64,000 nucleotides of DNA from Paracoccaceae bacterium (GTDB lineage: Bacteria; Pseudomonadota; Alphaproteobacteria; Rhodobacterales; Rhodobacteraceae), in contig SDAL01000001.1 in the NCBI GenBank assembly GCA_004153385.1, forward strand, positions 1,116,001 through 1,180,000, written 5' to 3'. The position numbers and the translations under genes were made by a program. Below, piece by piece: positions 47,036 through 55,003 of the stretch (the first letter of the stretch is position 1; each line of letters begins with the position of its first letter). The notes under the pieces were generated by a model, which was not told where the DNA came from, did not search any database, and saw only the letters and a list, made by a program, of their open reading frames with translations.

Positions 47036-47057
47036 CCGGGCCAATTTACTGGCCCGG
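47036..47057 (-). promoter_or_regulatory. intercistronic hairpin between ATPase and binding-protein genes
   Basis: CCGGGCCA pairs perfectly with TGGCCCGG around six bases. It lies 14 bases after the ATPase stop and lacks a following T-run, so processing or stabilisation of the downstream message is more likely than termination. Confidence 0.5.
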
Positions 47058-47070
47058 CACGGATATTTCG

Positions 47071-48180
47071 TCAGATCGGATTGAGCGCACGGGCATCTTC
47101 CGGATGCCAGCCGATCTTGATCTTCTGGCCCCGCGGCAGTTTTTCCGCGCCCAGAGTATTTCGTGTTTTCATTACAAAATCATCGGTGCCGGCCACACGC
47201 AAAACGGTGCGGTAAATGTCACCCATGTAGACCACATCGATCACTTCTGCATCGATCAGATACCAATCCGGAGCCATCCGTTCTGGATCGAACTCCACCC
47301 GTTCAGGGCGAATCGATACCAGCGTATCCTGTCCGACTTTACGAATATTTACCGCCGTTGCCTCGATCAACTCGCCGCTTCCCAGCCGGATCTGGCAAAT
47401 GCCGCGCGCCTCATCAAGACTTTCGACCTTACCGGGTATTTTGTTATTCTCACCGATGAACTGCGCCACAAAACTGTTTTGCGGCCGTTCGTACAGATCA
47501 TCCGGGGGCGCCAGTTGCTGGATGCGCCCGTCATTGAACACCGCAACACGATCGGACATGGTCAGCGCCTCGCCCTGATCATGGGTGACATAGACCACTG
47601 TAATTCCAAGACGTTCGTGCAACGCCTTGATTTCAAACTGCATATGTTCACGCAGTTGTTTATCAAGCGCGCCAAGCGGCTCGTCCATAAGCACCAGCTC
47701 CGGATCAAACACCAGTGCCCGTGCCAACGCTATGCGCTGTTGTTGCCCCCCTGACATCTGCGCCGGCCGGCGATTGGCAAACGCGCCCATCTGCACCATG
47801 TCCAGCGCATGTTTGACCTTTGTCTCGCGTTCGGATTTGCCCATTTTGCGCACTTCGAGCGGGAAAGAGAGGTTCTCCCCCACCGTCATATGCGGAAACA
47901 ACGCATAGTTCTGAAACACCATCCCTATGCCACGCTTATGGGGCGGCACGTTGTTGATATTTGTGCCATCAAGCAGGATTTCGCCATTTGTGGCGCTTTC
48001 AAATCCAGCCAGCATCATAAGGCAGGTGGTTTTGCCGGACCCTGACGGCCCCAGCATGGTCACAAATTCGCCTTTGCCGATAGAAAGGTTCAAATCCTTA
48101 ACAACAAGGTTCTCTCCATCGTAGCTTTTTTGCACACGATCAAATACGACGAATGCGTCGTCGCTTTTTTGCATATTCAA
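47071..48180 (-). CDS. ABC importer ATP-binding protein (PotA type)
   Basis: A 369-residue ATPase. Walker A is GPSGSGKTTC, the Q-loop lies in GMVFQNYALFPHMTVGENL, the signature is MSGGQQQRIALARAL, and Walker B is LVLMDEPLGALD with H-loop THDQGEA. A TOBE domain occupies about residues 245-365. It energises uptake by the two permeases downstream. It is the first gene of the four-gene operon. A candidate promoter lies 49-77 bases upstream; the ribosome site is weak, and an ATG two codons in is an alternative start. Confidence 0.94.
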   Translation of the reverse strand: MNMQKSDDAFVVFDRVQKSYDGENLVVKDLNLSIGKGEFVTMLGPSGSGKTTCLMMLAGFESATNGEILLDGTNINNVPPHKRGIGMVFQNYALFPHMTVGENLSFPLEVRKMGKSERETKVKHALDMVQMGAFANRRPAQMSGGQQQRIALARALVFDPELVLMDEPLGALDKQLREHMQFEIKALHERLGITVVYVTHDQGEALTMSDRVAVFNDGRIQQLAPPDDLYERPQNSFVAQFIGENNKIPGKVESLDEARGICQIRLGSGELIEATAVNIRKVGQDTLVSIRPERVEFDPERMAPDWYLIDAEVIDVVYMGDIYRTVLRVAGTDDFVMKTRNTLGAEKLPRGQKIKIGWHPEDARALNPI

Positions 48181-48755
48181 ATTTCGGGCTCCCCGTCGGA
48201 TTTTTTATCTTTACGTTCCCGTGTTCCAACTAAAGCAATAGCGTTGATTAATTTCAAGTCTCAGTTCTTTGCGCTAGGGAAAGCACATGCTGCCAGCCGC
48301 GTGAAACAGCGTAATTTGAGCTTATTAAGCAAAAATGAAGGAAAATCGCCCTGAAAATCGCATTTTCACAGGCACACAACTTAGATTAAATTTTAGGCAA
48401 TCCGGAAATACCGGCTTTCGACTGCGTGATCGGTTGTGATCGGGGAAAGGCTGGTCCCGCAGAATCTTAATCGTGCTTCTATTTAAATAGATAACTATGG
48501 TTACGATTTTCACGCAAAGCCGGGCGTACAATGTTCCCAAAACAGGAACATCTGCTCGAAAAATGCGCCTCGATACTGTGGGTCTTTAGCATGCGCGGGC
48601 GTGCGAAAAAACACTCCAGACAAACTGACCGACGCGCATCAATCCGCCACAGAACGCACAGCAGCAATCGTATAAGAGCGCCGGACGCACTACTTTTACG
48701 TTAAAATTCACATTTCGGGTTTTTTAATATCAAGCCATGTCCAGCGGGACATAGT
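48181..48755. other. long non-coding region upstream of the ABC importer
   Basis: These 575 bases between the importer and tRNA-Leu are AT-rich and hold no credible gene: the short frames present lack ribosome sites and have arginine/cysteine-rich, non-coding composition. Apart from the candidate promoter at 48229-48257, I see only a repeated GTGATCGG (near 48425 and 48434). A small RNA or a regulator site could lie here unseen. Confidence 0.4.
48229..48257 (-). promoter_or_regulatory. candidate sigma-70 promoter of the ABC importer operon
   Basis: On the minus strand, TTGAAA (48257-48252), 17 bases and TTTAGT (48234-48229) lie upstream of the ATPase start. The -35 hexamer is near-consensus and the -10 is imperfect. 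Confidence 0.4.
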
Positions 48756-48842
48756 TGGTGCGGTCGAGAGGACTCGAACCTCCACGGGTGTTACCCCACA
48801 GCGACCTCAACGCTGCGCGTCTACCAATTCCGCCACGACCGC
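48756..48842 (-). tRNA. tRNA-Leu (anticodon GAG)
   Basis: An 87-nt class II tRNA on the minus strand. The acceptor stem GCGGTCG/CGACCGC pairs fully, followed by discriminator A and an encoded CCA. The D-arm has GGTAGAC, the anticodon loop is TTGAGGT (anticodon GAG, reading CUC and CUU leucine codons), the long variable arm contains GTGGGGTAACACCC, and the T-arm is GAGGTTCGAGTCCTC. All four stems plus the variable arm are complete. Confidence 0.97.
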
Positions 48843-48910
48843 ACTGTCTAGGCTTGGTGGCGGCTTATTAGCCACTGGCTGCGGCGATGAAAAGGGGTAA
48901 AATCATTCTG

Positions 48911-48939
48911 TTGAGCTTTTTTCACATTTTTCTTTCTAC
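48911..48939 (+). promoter_or_regulatory. candidate sigma-70 promoter of lipB
   Basis: TTGAGC (48911-48916), a 17-base T-rich spacer and TTCTAC (48934-48939) lie about 130 bases before the lipB ATG, in the AT-rich gap after tRNA-Leu. Weak evidence by eye. Confidence 0.3.
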
Positions 48940-49072
48940 GCGGTAACGGGTTCCTTTTCCGATACAGCGGCTTGTGCACATTCCAGCGCGGCGGGGCTAT
49001 ATTTCTGGCCCACAGGCTCTTGCATCCGGCGCGGACGCAAGCGACATCAGGCTATATCTTGCGGAGGCCGAT

Positions 49073-49738
49073 ATGGTGGAATGGATCAACTCAGATAAAC
49101 CGGTCGAATACGCCGAGGCGCTTGCGGTCATGGAGGCGCGCGTGGCCGACATTCACGCAGGCAAGGCCTGCGAGGCGATCTGGCTGCTAGAGCACCCCCC
49201 CCTTTATACTGCTGGCACCTCGGCACGGCGTGAAGATCTGGTCGATCCGGATCGGTTTCCCGTGTTCGAGGCAGGTCGCGGCGGTCAGTACACCTATCAC
49301 GGCCCCGGCCAGCGCGTCGCCTACGTGATGCTGGATTTGAACAAGCGCGGCCGCGATGTGCGTGCATTTGTCAAACAGCTCGAAGACTGGGTGATTGCCG
49401 CGCTTGGGGATTTCAACATCAAGGGGCACATCCGCGAAGGCCGCGTGGGCGTGTGGGTCGAACGCCCCGACAGACCGCGCAGCGCGGACGGGGCCATGGC
49501 CGAAGACAAGATTGCGGCCATCGGTGTGAAACTGCGCAAATGGGTCAGCTTTCACGGCATCTCGATCAACGTCGAACCCGATCTGACGCATTTCGCAGGC
49601 ATCATCCCTTGCGGCATTCGCGACCATGGGGTGACAAGTTTGGTCGATCTTGGACTGCCGGTGGGTCTGGCCGATCTGGATACCGCGTTAATCGCGCATT
49701 TCGACGAAATCTTCGCCCCGGCGACCACCGGATCATAG
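49073..49738 (+). CDS. lipB: lipoyl(octanoyl) transferase
   Basis: A 221-residue enzyme moving octanoyl groups from acyl carrier protein to lipoyl domains, the first step of de novo lipoate synthesis. Signature motifs are [13 protein letters not shown], the catalytic lysine Lys153 in IGVKLRKW, and catalytic Cys180 in [11 protein letters not shown] at 49073 is chosen because GGAGG lies five bases upstream, and residue 1 then matches the family start; the frame is open for 33 further codons with no similarity. Confidence 0.95.
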   Translation: MVEWINSDKPVEYAEALAVMEARVADIHAGKACEAIWLLEHPPLYTAGTSARREDLVDPDRFPVFEAGRGGQYTYHGPGQRVAYVMLDLNKRGRDVRAFVKQLEDWVIAALGDFNIKGHIREGRVGVWVERPDRPRSADGAMAEDKIAAIGVKLRKWVSFHGISINVEPDLTHFAGIIPCGIRDHGVTSLVDLGLPVGLADLDTALIAHFDEIFAPATTGS

Positions 49739-49887
49739 GCGGAATCACGGGCTTGTGATAAACCGGAGCGCTGCATTATGCTGCGCCGACCCCATCTATA
49801 TCCCCGCGTGTCTAGCGTCCGGCGCGTCTGGTTTCCTCCGCATCTTTGAAACGCGGGGCTCTTTCGGACAATCGATAAGGAATTGCG

Positions 49888-50298
49888 ATGCAGATCAGCT
49901 TTCGTGCCACACTTGCCGCTATTGCGCTTGCCACACCGGTCGCAGCACAAGATATCGAAGCCGGCAGCGCCGCATTCGGCAAATGCAAGGCCTGCCATGC
50001 GATCACTGCCACCGATGGCACGTCGATTGTCAGAGGCGGCAAGGTCGGCCCCAATCTTTACGGAATTGTCGGACGCCCTGTGGCCAGCCAGAACGGCTTT
50101 CGCTACCGCGAGGCCCTCAAGGATGTGGGGGCAAGTGGTCAGGTATGGTCCGCGCCGGAGCTTATCGCCTATATCACCGACCCGTCCGCGTGGCTGAAGC
50201 AAAAGACCGGTGATGCAAACGCTCGTACCGGTATGACGATCCGCCAATCCGATCATCAGGCCGATATCATCGCCTATATCGAGTCCGTCTCGAAATAA
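49888..50298 (+). CDS. small class I c-type cytochrome
   Basis: A 136-residue periplasmic cytochrome c. A Sec signal peptide ends near PVAAQD. Heme attaches at C33-KA-C36-H37 (GKCKACH), and Met116 in ARTGMTI is the likely sixth ligand. The GKVGPNLYGIVGR segment is typical of cytochrome c2/c550-like electron carriers. It lies upstream of the divergent CoxI homologue and could be its donor, although a terminator separates them. AAGGA precedes the ATG. Confidence 0.92.
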   Translation: MQISFRATLAAIALATPVAAQDIEAGSAAFGKCKACHAITATDGTSIVRGGKVGPNLYGIVGRPVASQNGFRYREALKDVGASGQVWSAPELIAYITDPSAWLKQKTGDANARTGMTIRQSDHQADIIAYIESVSK

Positions 50299-50330
50299 TC
50301 GCGCCAATACAGGCACCTGTCCTGTGTTCG

Positions 50331-50362
50331 CCCGCTTTGGCCTGCCCAGAGCGGGTGTTTTT
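50331..50362 (+). terminator. rho-independent terminator after the cytochrome c gene
   Basis: CCCGCT (50331-50336) pairs with AGCGGG (50350-50355) and is followed by TGTTTTT. It lies 33 bases past the cytochrome stop, so the CoxI-like gene probably has its own promoter in 50363-50480. Confidence 0.6.
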
Positions 50363-50480
50363 GTGTCGCAGGGCACAATCGGGCTGTTTGATTGATAGAA
50401 CAAAGCGATAGGCATAGGATCACGTTACCGGTATGGGCAGTGGAAATTGCACCCGACTGGCCAGCGAGAGGGAGATTATC

Positions 50481-52184
50481 ATGGCAGATGCAGCACCCCA
50501 CAGCGGCGGCACCGATCCCTCGGGCCAGTTATGGCGCAAGATCTCGACCACACGCCATAAGGATATCGGTATTCGCTATCTGATAACGGCGGCGGTTGTG
50601 GGGCTTCTGGCCTCGGTCATAACTGTATATATGCGTATCGAATTAATGGCTCCGGGTGTGCAATACCTGTGCAGCGAAGGGCTACGCTTTGCCCCCACCG
50701 GCGACATATGCACGCCAAACGGCCATTTGTGGAATGCGCTGGTCGCCTATCATGGCGTTTTGATGATGTTCTATGTCGCCATCCCTGCCCTGTTTGCGGG
50801 ATTTGGCACCTATCTTCTGCCGCTGCATATCGGGGCGCCGAACACCGCCCTTCCCAGACTCAATACAATTGGATACTGGCTTTATATTGCAGGCACCCTT
50901 CTGGGGCTGGCCTCGTTGCTATTGCCGGGCGCCCCGTCGCAGGCGGCACAATCCGCATGGGGGGCTACCGGCGCGGCGCTGCCGGATCATGCCGGCACAA
51001 CAGGGATGGCCTCCGTGGTGACGGGATTGGCGTCGCTGTTCGTTGTGGGGCTGTCGGCGCTTTTGGTGGCGATCAATGTGATCACGACCTTCCTGAACAT
51101 GCGCGCACCGGGCATGAGCCTGCACAAGGTCTCGCTTTTTGCATGGTCGGTGTTTGTCACGGCATGGTTGATCGTTCTCGCGTTTCCCGTACTTGCGGGT
51201 ACGGTCACGATACTGGTGACAAACCCGGGGTTCGCTGCGCTGTTCTTTGAACGATCAAGCGGGGATACGGCCGCAATGTTCCAGCATATCTTGTGGTTCT
51301 TCGGCCATCCGGAAGTGTATATCATCATCCTGCCCGGCTTTGGCATTATCAGCCAGATCATTGCGACATTCTCGAAGCGGCCCGTGTTCGGATATCTGGC
51401 AATGGTATACGCGATGGTTTCGATCGGTGCGCTGGGGTTTGTGGTCTGGGCCTACCATCTGTTCAATATGGGGCTGTCATTTGAACATCAGGGCTATTTC
51501 ATATGGGCCTCCGTTGTTGTGGCGATCCCGACGGCAATCATACTTTATTGCTGGCTTGCCACGATATTCACCGGCCGCCCCACGTTCAAAACTCCGATGC
51601 TTTGGGCCTGCGGCTTTGTGTTTTTACTGATCGCAGGCGGGCTGTCGGGCGTATTTTTGGCACATGCCCCAGTGCAAGCAGCCGCACACGCACAGGCGGG
51701 ATATAATATCGTCGCCCACACCCATTACGTCATGGGGCTTGGCGCGATATTCGCGATTTTTGCGGGCATTTATTTCTGGATCGGCAAGATGTCGGGGCGA
51801 CACTACCCCGAATGGGCCGGAAAGCTGCATTTCTGGATGATGTTTCTGGGCGCAAATATGACCTTCGTGCCGCAGTTCATTCTGGGGCGCCAAGGCATGG
51901 TGCGCCACGCTGTGGATTACCCGGAGAGCTTCACATTCTGGAATGCCGCGTCCTCGGCAGGGGCGCTGGTATCATTTGCCTCGTTTCTGCTATTCATCGG
52001 GATTATTGCCTACACGCTACGGGGCGGCACGCAGATCACCCGCAACAACTATTGGACGGCGGCGGCCAATACACTGGAATGGTCGCTGCCCTGTCCCCCG
52101 CCAAAAGATACGTTTACCACTTTGCCGACACAGGCAGAGTGGGACCACGGGGCCGGTCAGGAACGCCCTGTTTCTACCCGATAA
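50481..52184 (+). CDS. divergent cytochrome c oxidase subunit I homologue missing a CuB ligand and proton-channel residues
   Basis: A 567-residue, 12-helix protein that aligns without gaps of note to Rhodobacter aa3 subunit I. Heme ligands are kept: His91 (heme a), His413 (heme a3) and His415 (heme a). His276-Glu278-Tyr280 (HPEVY) is kept. Of the CuB histidine pair, the first is Tyr325 (VWAYH for VWAHH) and only His326 remains. The D-channel Asp is Asn121 (GAPNTAL for GAPDMAF), the K-channel Lys is Ile354, the H411-D412 pair is His403-Ala404 and the RR pair is R475-H476. No subunit II or III gene is nearby. GAGAGGGAG precedes ATG 50481. A proton-pumping oxidase is unlikely. Confidence 0.92.
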   Translation: MADAAPHSGGTDPSGQLWRKISTTRHKDIGIRYLITAAVVGLLASVITVYMRIELMAPGVQYLCSEGLRFAPTGDICTPNGHLWNALVAYHGVLMMFYVAIPALFAGFGTYLLPLHIGAPNTALPRLNTIGYWLYIAGTLLGLASLLLPGAPSQAAQSAWGATGAALPDHAGTTGMASVVTGLASLFVVGLSALLVAINVITTFLNMRAPGMSLHKVSLFAWSVFVTAWLIVLAFPVLAGTVTILVTNPGFAALFFERSSGDTAAMFQHILWFFGHPEVYIIILPGFGIISQIIATFSKRPVFGYLAMVYAMVSIGALGFVVWAYHLFNMGLSFEHQGYFIWASVVVAIPTAIILYCWLATIFTGRPTFKTPMLWACGFVFLLIAGGLSGVFLAHAPVQAAAHAQAGYNIVAHTHYVMGLGAIFAIFAGIYFWIGKMSGRHYPEWAGKLHFWMMFLGANMTFVPQFILGRQGMVRHAVDYPESFTFWNAASSAGALVSFASFLLFIGIIAYTLRGGTQITRNNYWTAAANTLEWSLPCPPPKDTFTTLPTQAEWDHGAGQERPVSTR

Positions 52185-52251
52185 CGCCCGGACCATGATC
52201 CTTCCGGCATAGGGCTCGAAGGCCACAAGGAGGGGCGCGGCTCACCCCGCC

Positions 52252-52650
52252 CTAGCTGCGCGCAACCGGCAAACAGCGATAGGTCCGCTCCACCTTCAAC
52301 GCGGCATCCTGCGCCCATTGGTCGGACCGTCCGTTTACAGACGCCTCGAGCGTTTGCGCATCGCTTGCATGCTGCTTAAGCGCCGAGACCAACAACTGCG
52401 CAAATTTCGGCCCGTAGGAGGCGACTTCTTCTTCATAAACAGAATGGGCTTTTTGCGCGCGTGCCTCCGTCTGCGCCGTCGTCGGGCCTTTGGCGCACGC
52501 ATAACTGACCTGCCCCCCCGACTGCGACGCGAACGAAACAATGTCGCGTTCAGGCATCAGGGCCGAAACTGGCTGTTGGGTCTCAACGCAACCGGAAAGG
52601 GCTATCAAAAGCCCGGATCCCGACACCAAAGGCATGACGGTTCGCCACAT
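52252..52650 (-). CDS. small lipoprotein of unknown function
   Basis: A 132-residue predicted lipoprotein with lipobox LSGC near residue 21. The mature part is helical and charged (TTAQTEARAQKAHSVYEEEV) with two further cysteines (VSYACAKG and TYRCLPV) that could form a disulfide. I do not recognise a family. It converges with the CoxI-like gene and is followed upstream by another small minus-strand gene, without obvious operon linkage. Confidence 0.65.
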   Translation of the reverse strand: MWRTVMPLVSGSGLLIALSGCVETQQPVSALMPERDIVSFASQSGGQVSYACAKGPTTAQTEARAQKAHSVYEEEVASYGPKFAQLLVSALKQHASDAQTLEASVNGRSDQWAQDAALKVERTYRCLPVARS

Positions 52651-52719
52651 AAAGGTCGCTCCTATGAACTAGGTATACAGAACGCGCGCTTTTGGACGAT
52701 CCCAAAGGGCGCTGGCAAA

Positions 52720-52941
52720 TCACAGATGCTGTGATGCGCGAGTTCCTGCCTGATTTTCAGGCACCACGTTTTCGGTAGGCTGGCACGGTATCGTCTGCAC
52801 CATCTCTTCCAGTTCCGAGGGTGTCATATGGTCGTACATGTCGCGCGAAATCCCATGAAGGTCTTCGGGCTTACGAACACCACGCAGCGCCGACAAGGCG
52901 GCCGCCGCTGCGCGCGCATAGGGCATCTTGGTCAATTCCAT
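52720..52941 (-). CDS. small hypothetical protein
   Basis: A 73-residue protein starting MELTKMPYARAAAAALSALRG, with an Ala-rich first helix, then DLHGISRDMYDHMTPSELEEMV, and a polar tail. AGGAG lies upstream of ATG 52941; an ATG 11 codons earlier lacks a site. The mix of a positively charged helix and acidic segment resembles small regulatory or adaptor proteins, but I recognise no family and assign no function. Confidence 0.6.
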   Translation of the reverse strand: MELTKMPYARAAAAALSALRGVRKPEDLHGISRDMYDHMTPSELEEMVQTIPCQPTENVVPENQAGTRASQHL

Positions 52942-53064
52942 TGCGATCTCCTCTCGTGAGTTGAGAGAGATCAATGACCCCGAATGGTAATCGTTCCGTT
53001 ACGGCAGACGGGAAAATCGAAATCAGCCGATTTTTGCTGAACTTCAGGTTAGCAATCGGTTACT

Positions 53065-53526
53065 TTACGCCGAAAGCCGCTCTTTCACACGACCGCCGAC
53101 GGTCGTGAAATCCATCCGGCCTGTGTACTTGGCCTTCAACTCGCCCATCACACGGCCCATGTCGCGGATCGAGCTGGCATTCAGCTTTGTCACAGCCGCC
53201 TCAATGGCCGCACTCACCTCGGCCTCGGTCAACTGGCGTGGCAGGAAATGCTCCAGCACCTTGACCTCGGCCAGTTCCTGCTCGGCCAGTTCCAGACGCC
53301 CGCCCTCTTCATAGGCGCGCGCGGATTCGTGACGCTGTTTGACCATTTTGCCGATGATCTGCATCACGTCCTTGTCGTCAATCGCGTGATCCTCGCTGGT
53401 GCCGCGAAGCGCGATTTCGCGATCCTTGATCGCGGCATTGACCAACCGCAATGTCGACAAACGGCGCTGATCCTTTTCCTTCATCGCTTCTTTCAAAGCG
53501 ACATTGATTTTTGCTCGCGTATCCAC
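53065..53526 (-). CDS. GatB/YqeY domain protein
   Basis: A 153-residue, fully helical YqeY protein. The N-terminal LKEAMKEKDQRRLSTLRLVNAAIKD and the C-terminal YTGRMDFTTVGGRVKERL are the family's two conserved ends. The domain is shared with the tRNA-binding tail of the amidotransferase subunit GatB, but the free-standing protein has no proven role. It is divergent from carA, a pairing often seen in alphaproteobacteria. Confidence 0.92.
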   Translation of the reverse strand: MDTRAKINVALKEAMKEKDQRRLSTLRLVNAAIKDREIALRGTSEDHAIDDKDVMQIIGKMVKQRHESARAYEEGGRLELAEQELAEVKVLEHFLPRQLTEAEVSAAIEAAVTKLNASSIRDMGRVMGELKAKYTGRMDFTTVGGRVKERLSA

Positions 53527-53633
53527 AGCTCGCCCCTATATTCTTGATACCCTCGAGGATAGACTTAACAGCGGATTGGCACAACATTACCAACGAATTG
53601 ATTTTATTGTATTTTCAACATTACATTAAAGCC

Positions 53634-53662
53634 TTGACCATGGCCGCTTACGCTCGTAGGTT
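53634..53662 (+). promoter_or_regulatory. candidate sigma-70 promoter of carA
   Basis: TTGACC (53634-53639), a 17-base spacer and TAGGTT (53657-53662) lie 29 bases before the carA ATG. The AT-rich stretch just upstream (53590-53630) would help polymerase binding. The -10 hexamer is poor. Confidence 0.4.
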
Positions 53663-53691
53663 CCGGCAGATTTTGCTCGGGGAGTCGTACC

Positions 53692-54843
53692 ATGTCTGCA
53701 ATCCACCAGTCATCGGAAAAACCCACCGCGCTGATCGCGCTGGCGGACGGACAACTGTTTTACGGTAAAGGCTTCGGGGCCACCGGTGAAACGGTTGCGG
53801 AACTGGTCTTCAATACCGCGATGACGGGGTATCAGGAGATCATGACCGACCCCTCCTACGCCGGACAGGTCGTAACTTTCACCTTCCCGCATGTCGGCAA
53901 TGTCGGCGTGAACCCGGAAGATGACGAGACAAACGACCCGGTCGCGGCCGGCATGGTGGTTAAATGGGATCCAACTGAATCGTCGAATTGGCGGGCGGCA
54001 GAGCCGTTGGTCGATTGGCTTGCCAAACGCGGTCGGATCGGTGTGGGCGGGATAGATACGCGTCGTCTGACGCGTGCCATCCGTCAGTTGGGGGCACCGA
54101 ATGTCGCAATCGCCCACAATCCTGATGGAAATTTCGACGCCGAAGCCCTGATCAAGAAGGCGCGCGACTGGTCGGGCCTTGTGGGTCTGGACCTTGCCAA
54201 GGATGTGACCTGTGCACAATCCTACCGCTGGAACGAGATGCGTTGGGCCTGGCCCGACGGCTACACCCAGCGCAGCGAGCCGGGCAAGAAGGTCGTGGCG
54301 ATCGATTTCGGTGCAAAACGCAATATTCTGCGGTGCTTGGCCTCGGCTGGCGCGGATGTGACCGTGCTGCCTGCGACCGCCACAGCAGAGGAAATCCTTG
54401 CGCTTGATCCCGATGGGGTGTTTTTGTCCAATGGTCCGGGCGATCCTGCGGCAACTGGCAGCTATGCCGTGCCGATGATCCGCACGATCATGGAAAAAGA
54501 CCTGCCGGTGTTCGGAATTTGCCTTGGCCACCAGATGCTTGCGTTGGCACTGGGTGCAAAGACCATCAAGATGAACCATGGCCACCACGGTGCCAACCAT
54601 CCGGTCAAGGACCTGACCACTGGCAAGGTAGAGATCACATCGATGAATCACGGCTTTGCCGTTGACGGTCAAAGCCTGCCTGACGGCGTGAATGAAACCC
54701 ACGTGTCGCTGTTTGACGGATCGAACTGCGGGCTCGCAGTCAAGGATCGTCCTGTGTTTTCGGTTCAATACCACCCCGAGGCAAGCCCCGGCCCGCAAGA
54801 CAGTTATTATCTGTTCGAGCGGTTTATCGCTGCAATGGCATAA
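53692..54843 (+). CDS. carA: carbamoyl-phosphate synthase small (glutaminase) subunit
   Basis: A 383-residue subunit that hydrolyses glutamine and feeds ammonia to CarB for arginine and pyrimidine synthesis. The N-terminal half has FNTAMTGYQEIMTDPSYAGQ. The class I amidotransferase domain has LSNGPGDP, nucleophile Cys in GICLGHQML, and His-Glu in VQYHPEASPGP. GGGGAG lies upstream of the ATG. carB is not in the window; carA ends in its own terminator, so it is probably monocistronic here. Confidence 0.97.
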   Translation: MSAIHQSSEKPTALIALADGQLFYGKGFGATGETVAELVFNTAMTGYQEIMTDPSYAGQVVTFTFPHVGNVGVNPEDDETNDPVAAGMVVKWDPTESSNWRAAEPLVDWLAKRGRIGVGGIDTRRLTRAIRQLGAPNVAIAHNPDGNFDAEALIKKARDWSGLVGLDLAKDVTCAQSYRWNEMRWAWPDGYTQRSEPGKKVVAIDFGAKRNILRCLASAGADVTVLPATATAEEILALDPDGVFLSNGPGDPAATGSYAVPMIRTIMEKDLPVFGICLGHQMLALALGAKTIKMNHGHHGANHPVKDLTTGKVEITSMNHGFAVDGQSLPDGVNETHVSLFDGSNCGLAVKDRPVFSVQYHPEASPGPQDSYYLFERFIAAMA

Positions 54844-54855
54844 TAGCCCACAGAG

Positions 54856-54864
54856 TTATCCACA
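54856..54864 (+). other. single perfect DnaA-box sequence
   Basis: TTATCCACA, the consensus DnaA box, occurs once, 13 bases after the carA stop and before the terminator. Without clustered boxes or an AT-rich unwinding element it is not an origin. It could be a chance match or a DnaA titration or regulation site. Confidence 0.3.
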
Positions 54865-54872
54865 GATACGGA

Positions 54873-54905
54873 CACCGCGCGCTTGATCAAGCGGGCGGTG
54901 TTTTT
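54873..54905 (+). terminator. rho-independent terminator of carA
   Basis: CACCGC-GCGCTTGA pairs with TCAAGCG-GGCGGTG, followed immediately by TTTTT. It lies 30 bases after the carA stop. Confidence 0.85.
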
Positions 54906-55003
54906 CATTTGCCACCGCTGTGGCGGCCGTGAATTAACTGCATTTTAAATCGGCACCCAGACTATCAGGCGCGAGCCCCTCTCTTTAACGTGGTGCGCCG
55001 ATA

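Noticed and set aside
48325-48667. Short minus-strand frames in the long gap before tRNA-Leu
   Set aside because: They lack ribosome sites and have Cys/Arg-rich, non-coding-like composition.
54856-54905. Replication origin near carA
   Set aside because: Only one DnaA box, no AT-rich unwinding element, no dnaA, parAB or repABC genes.
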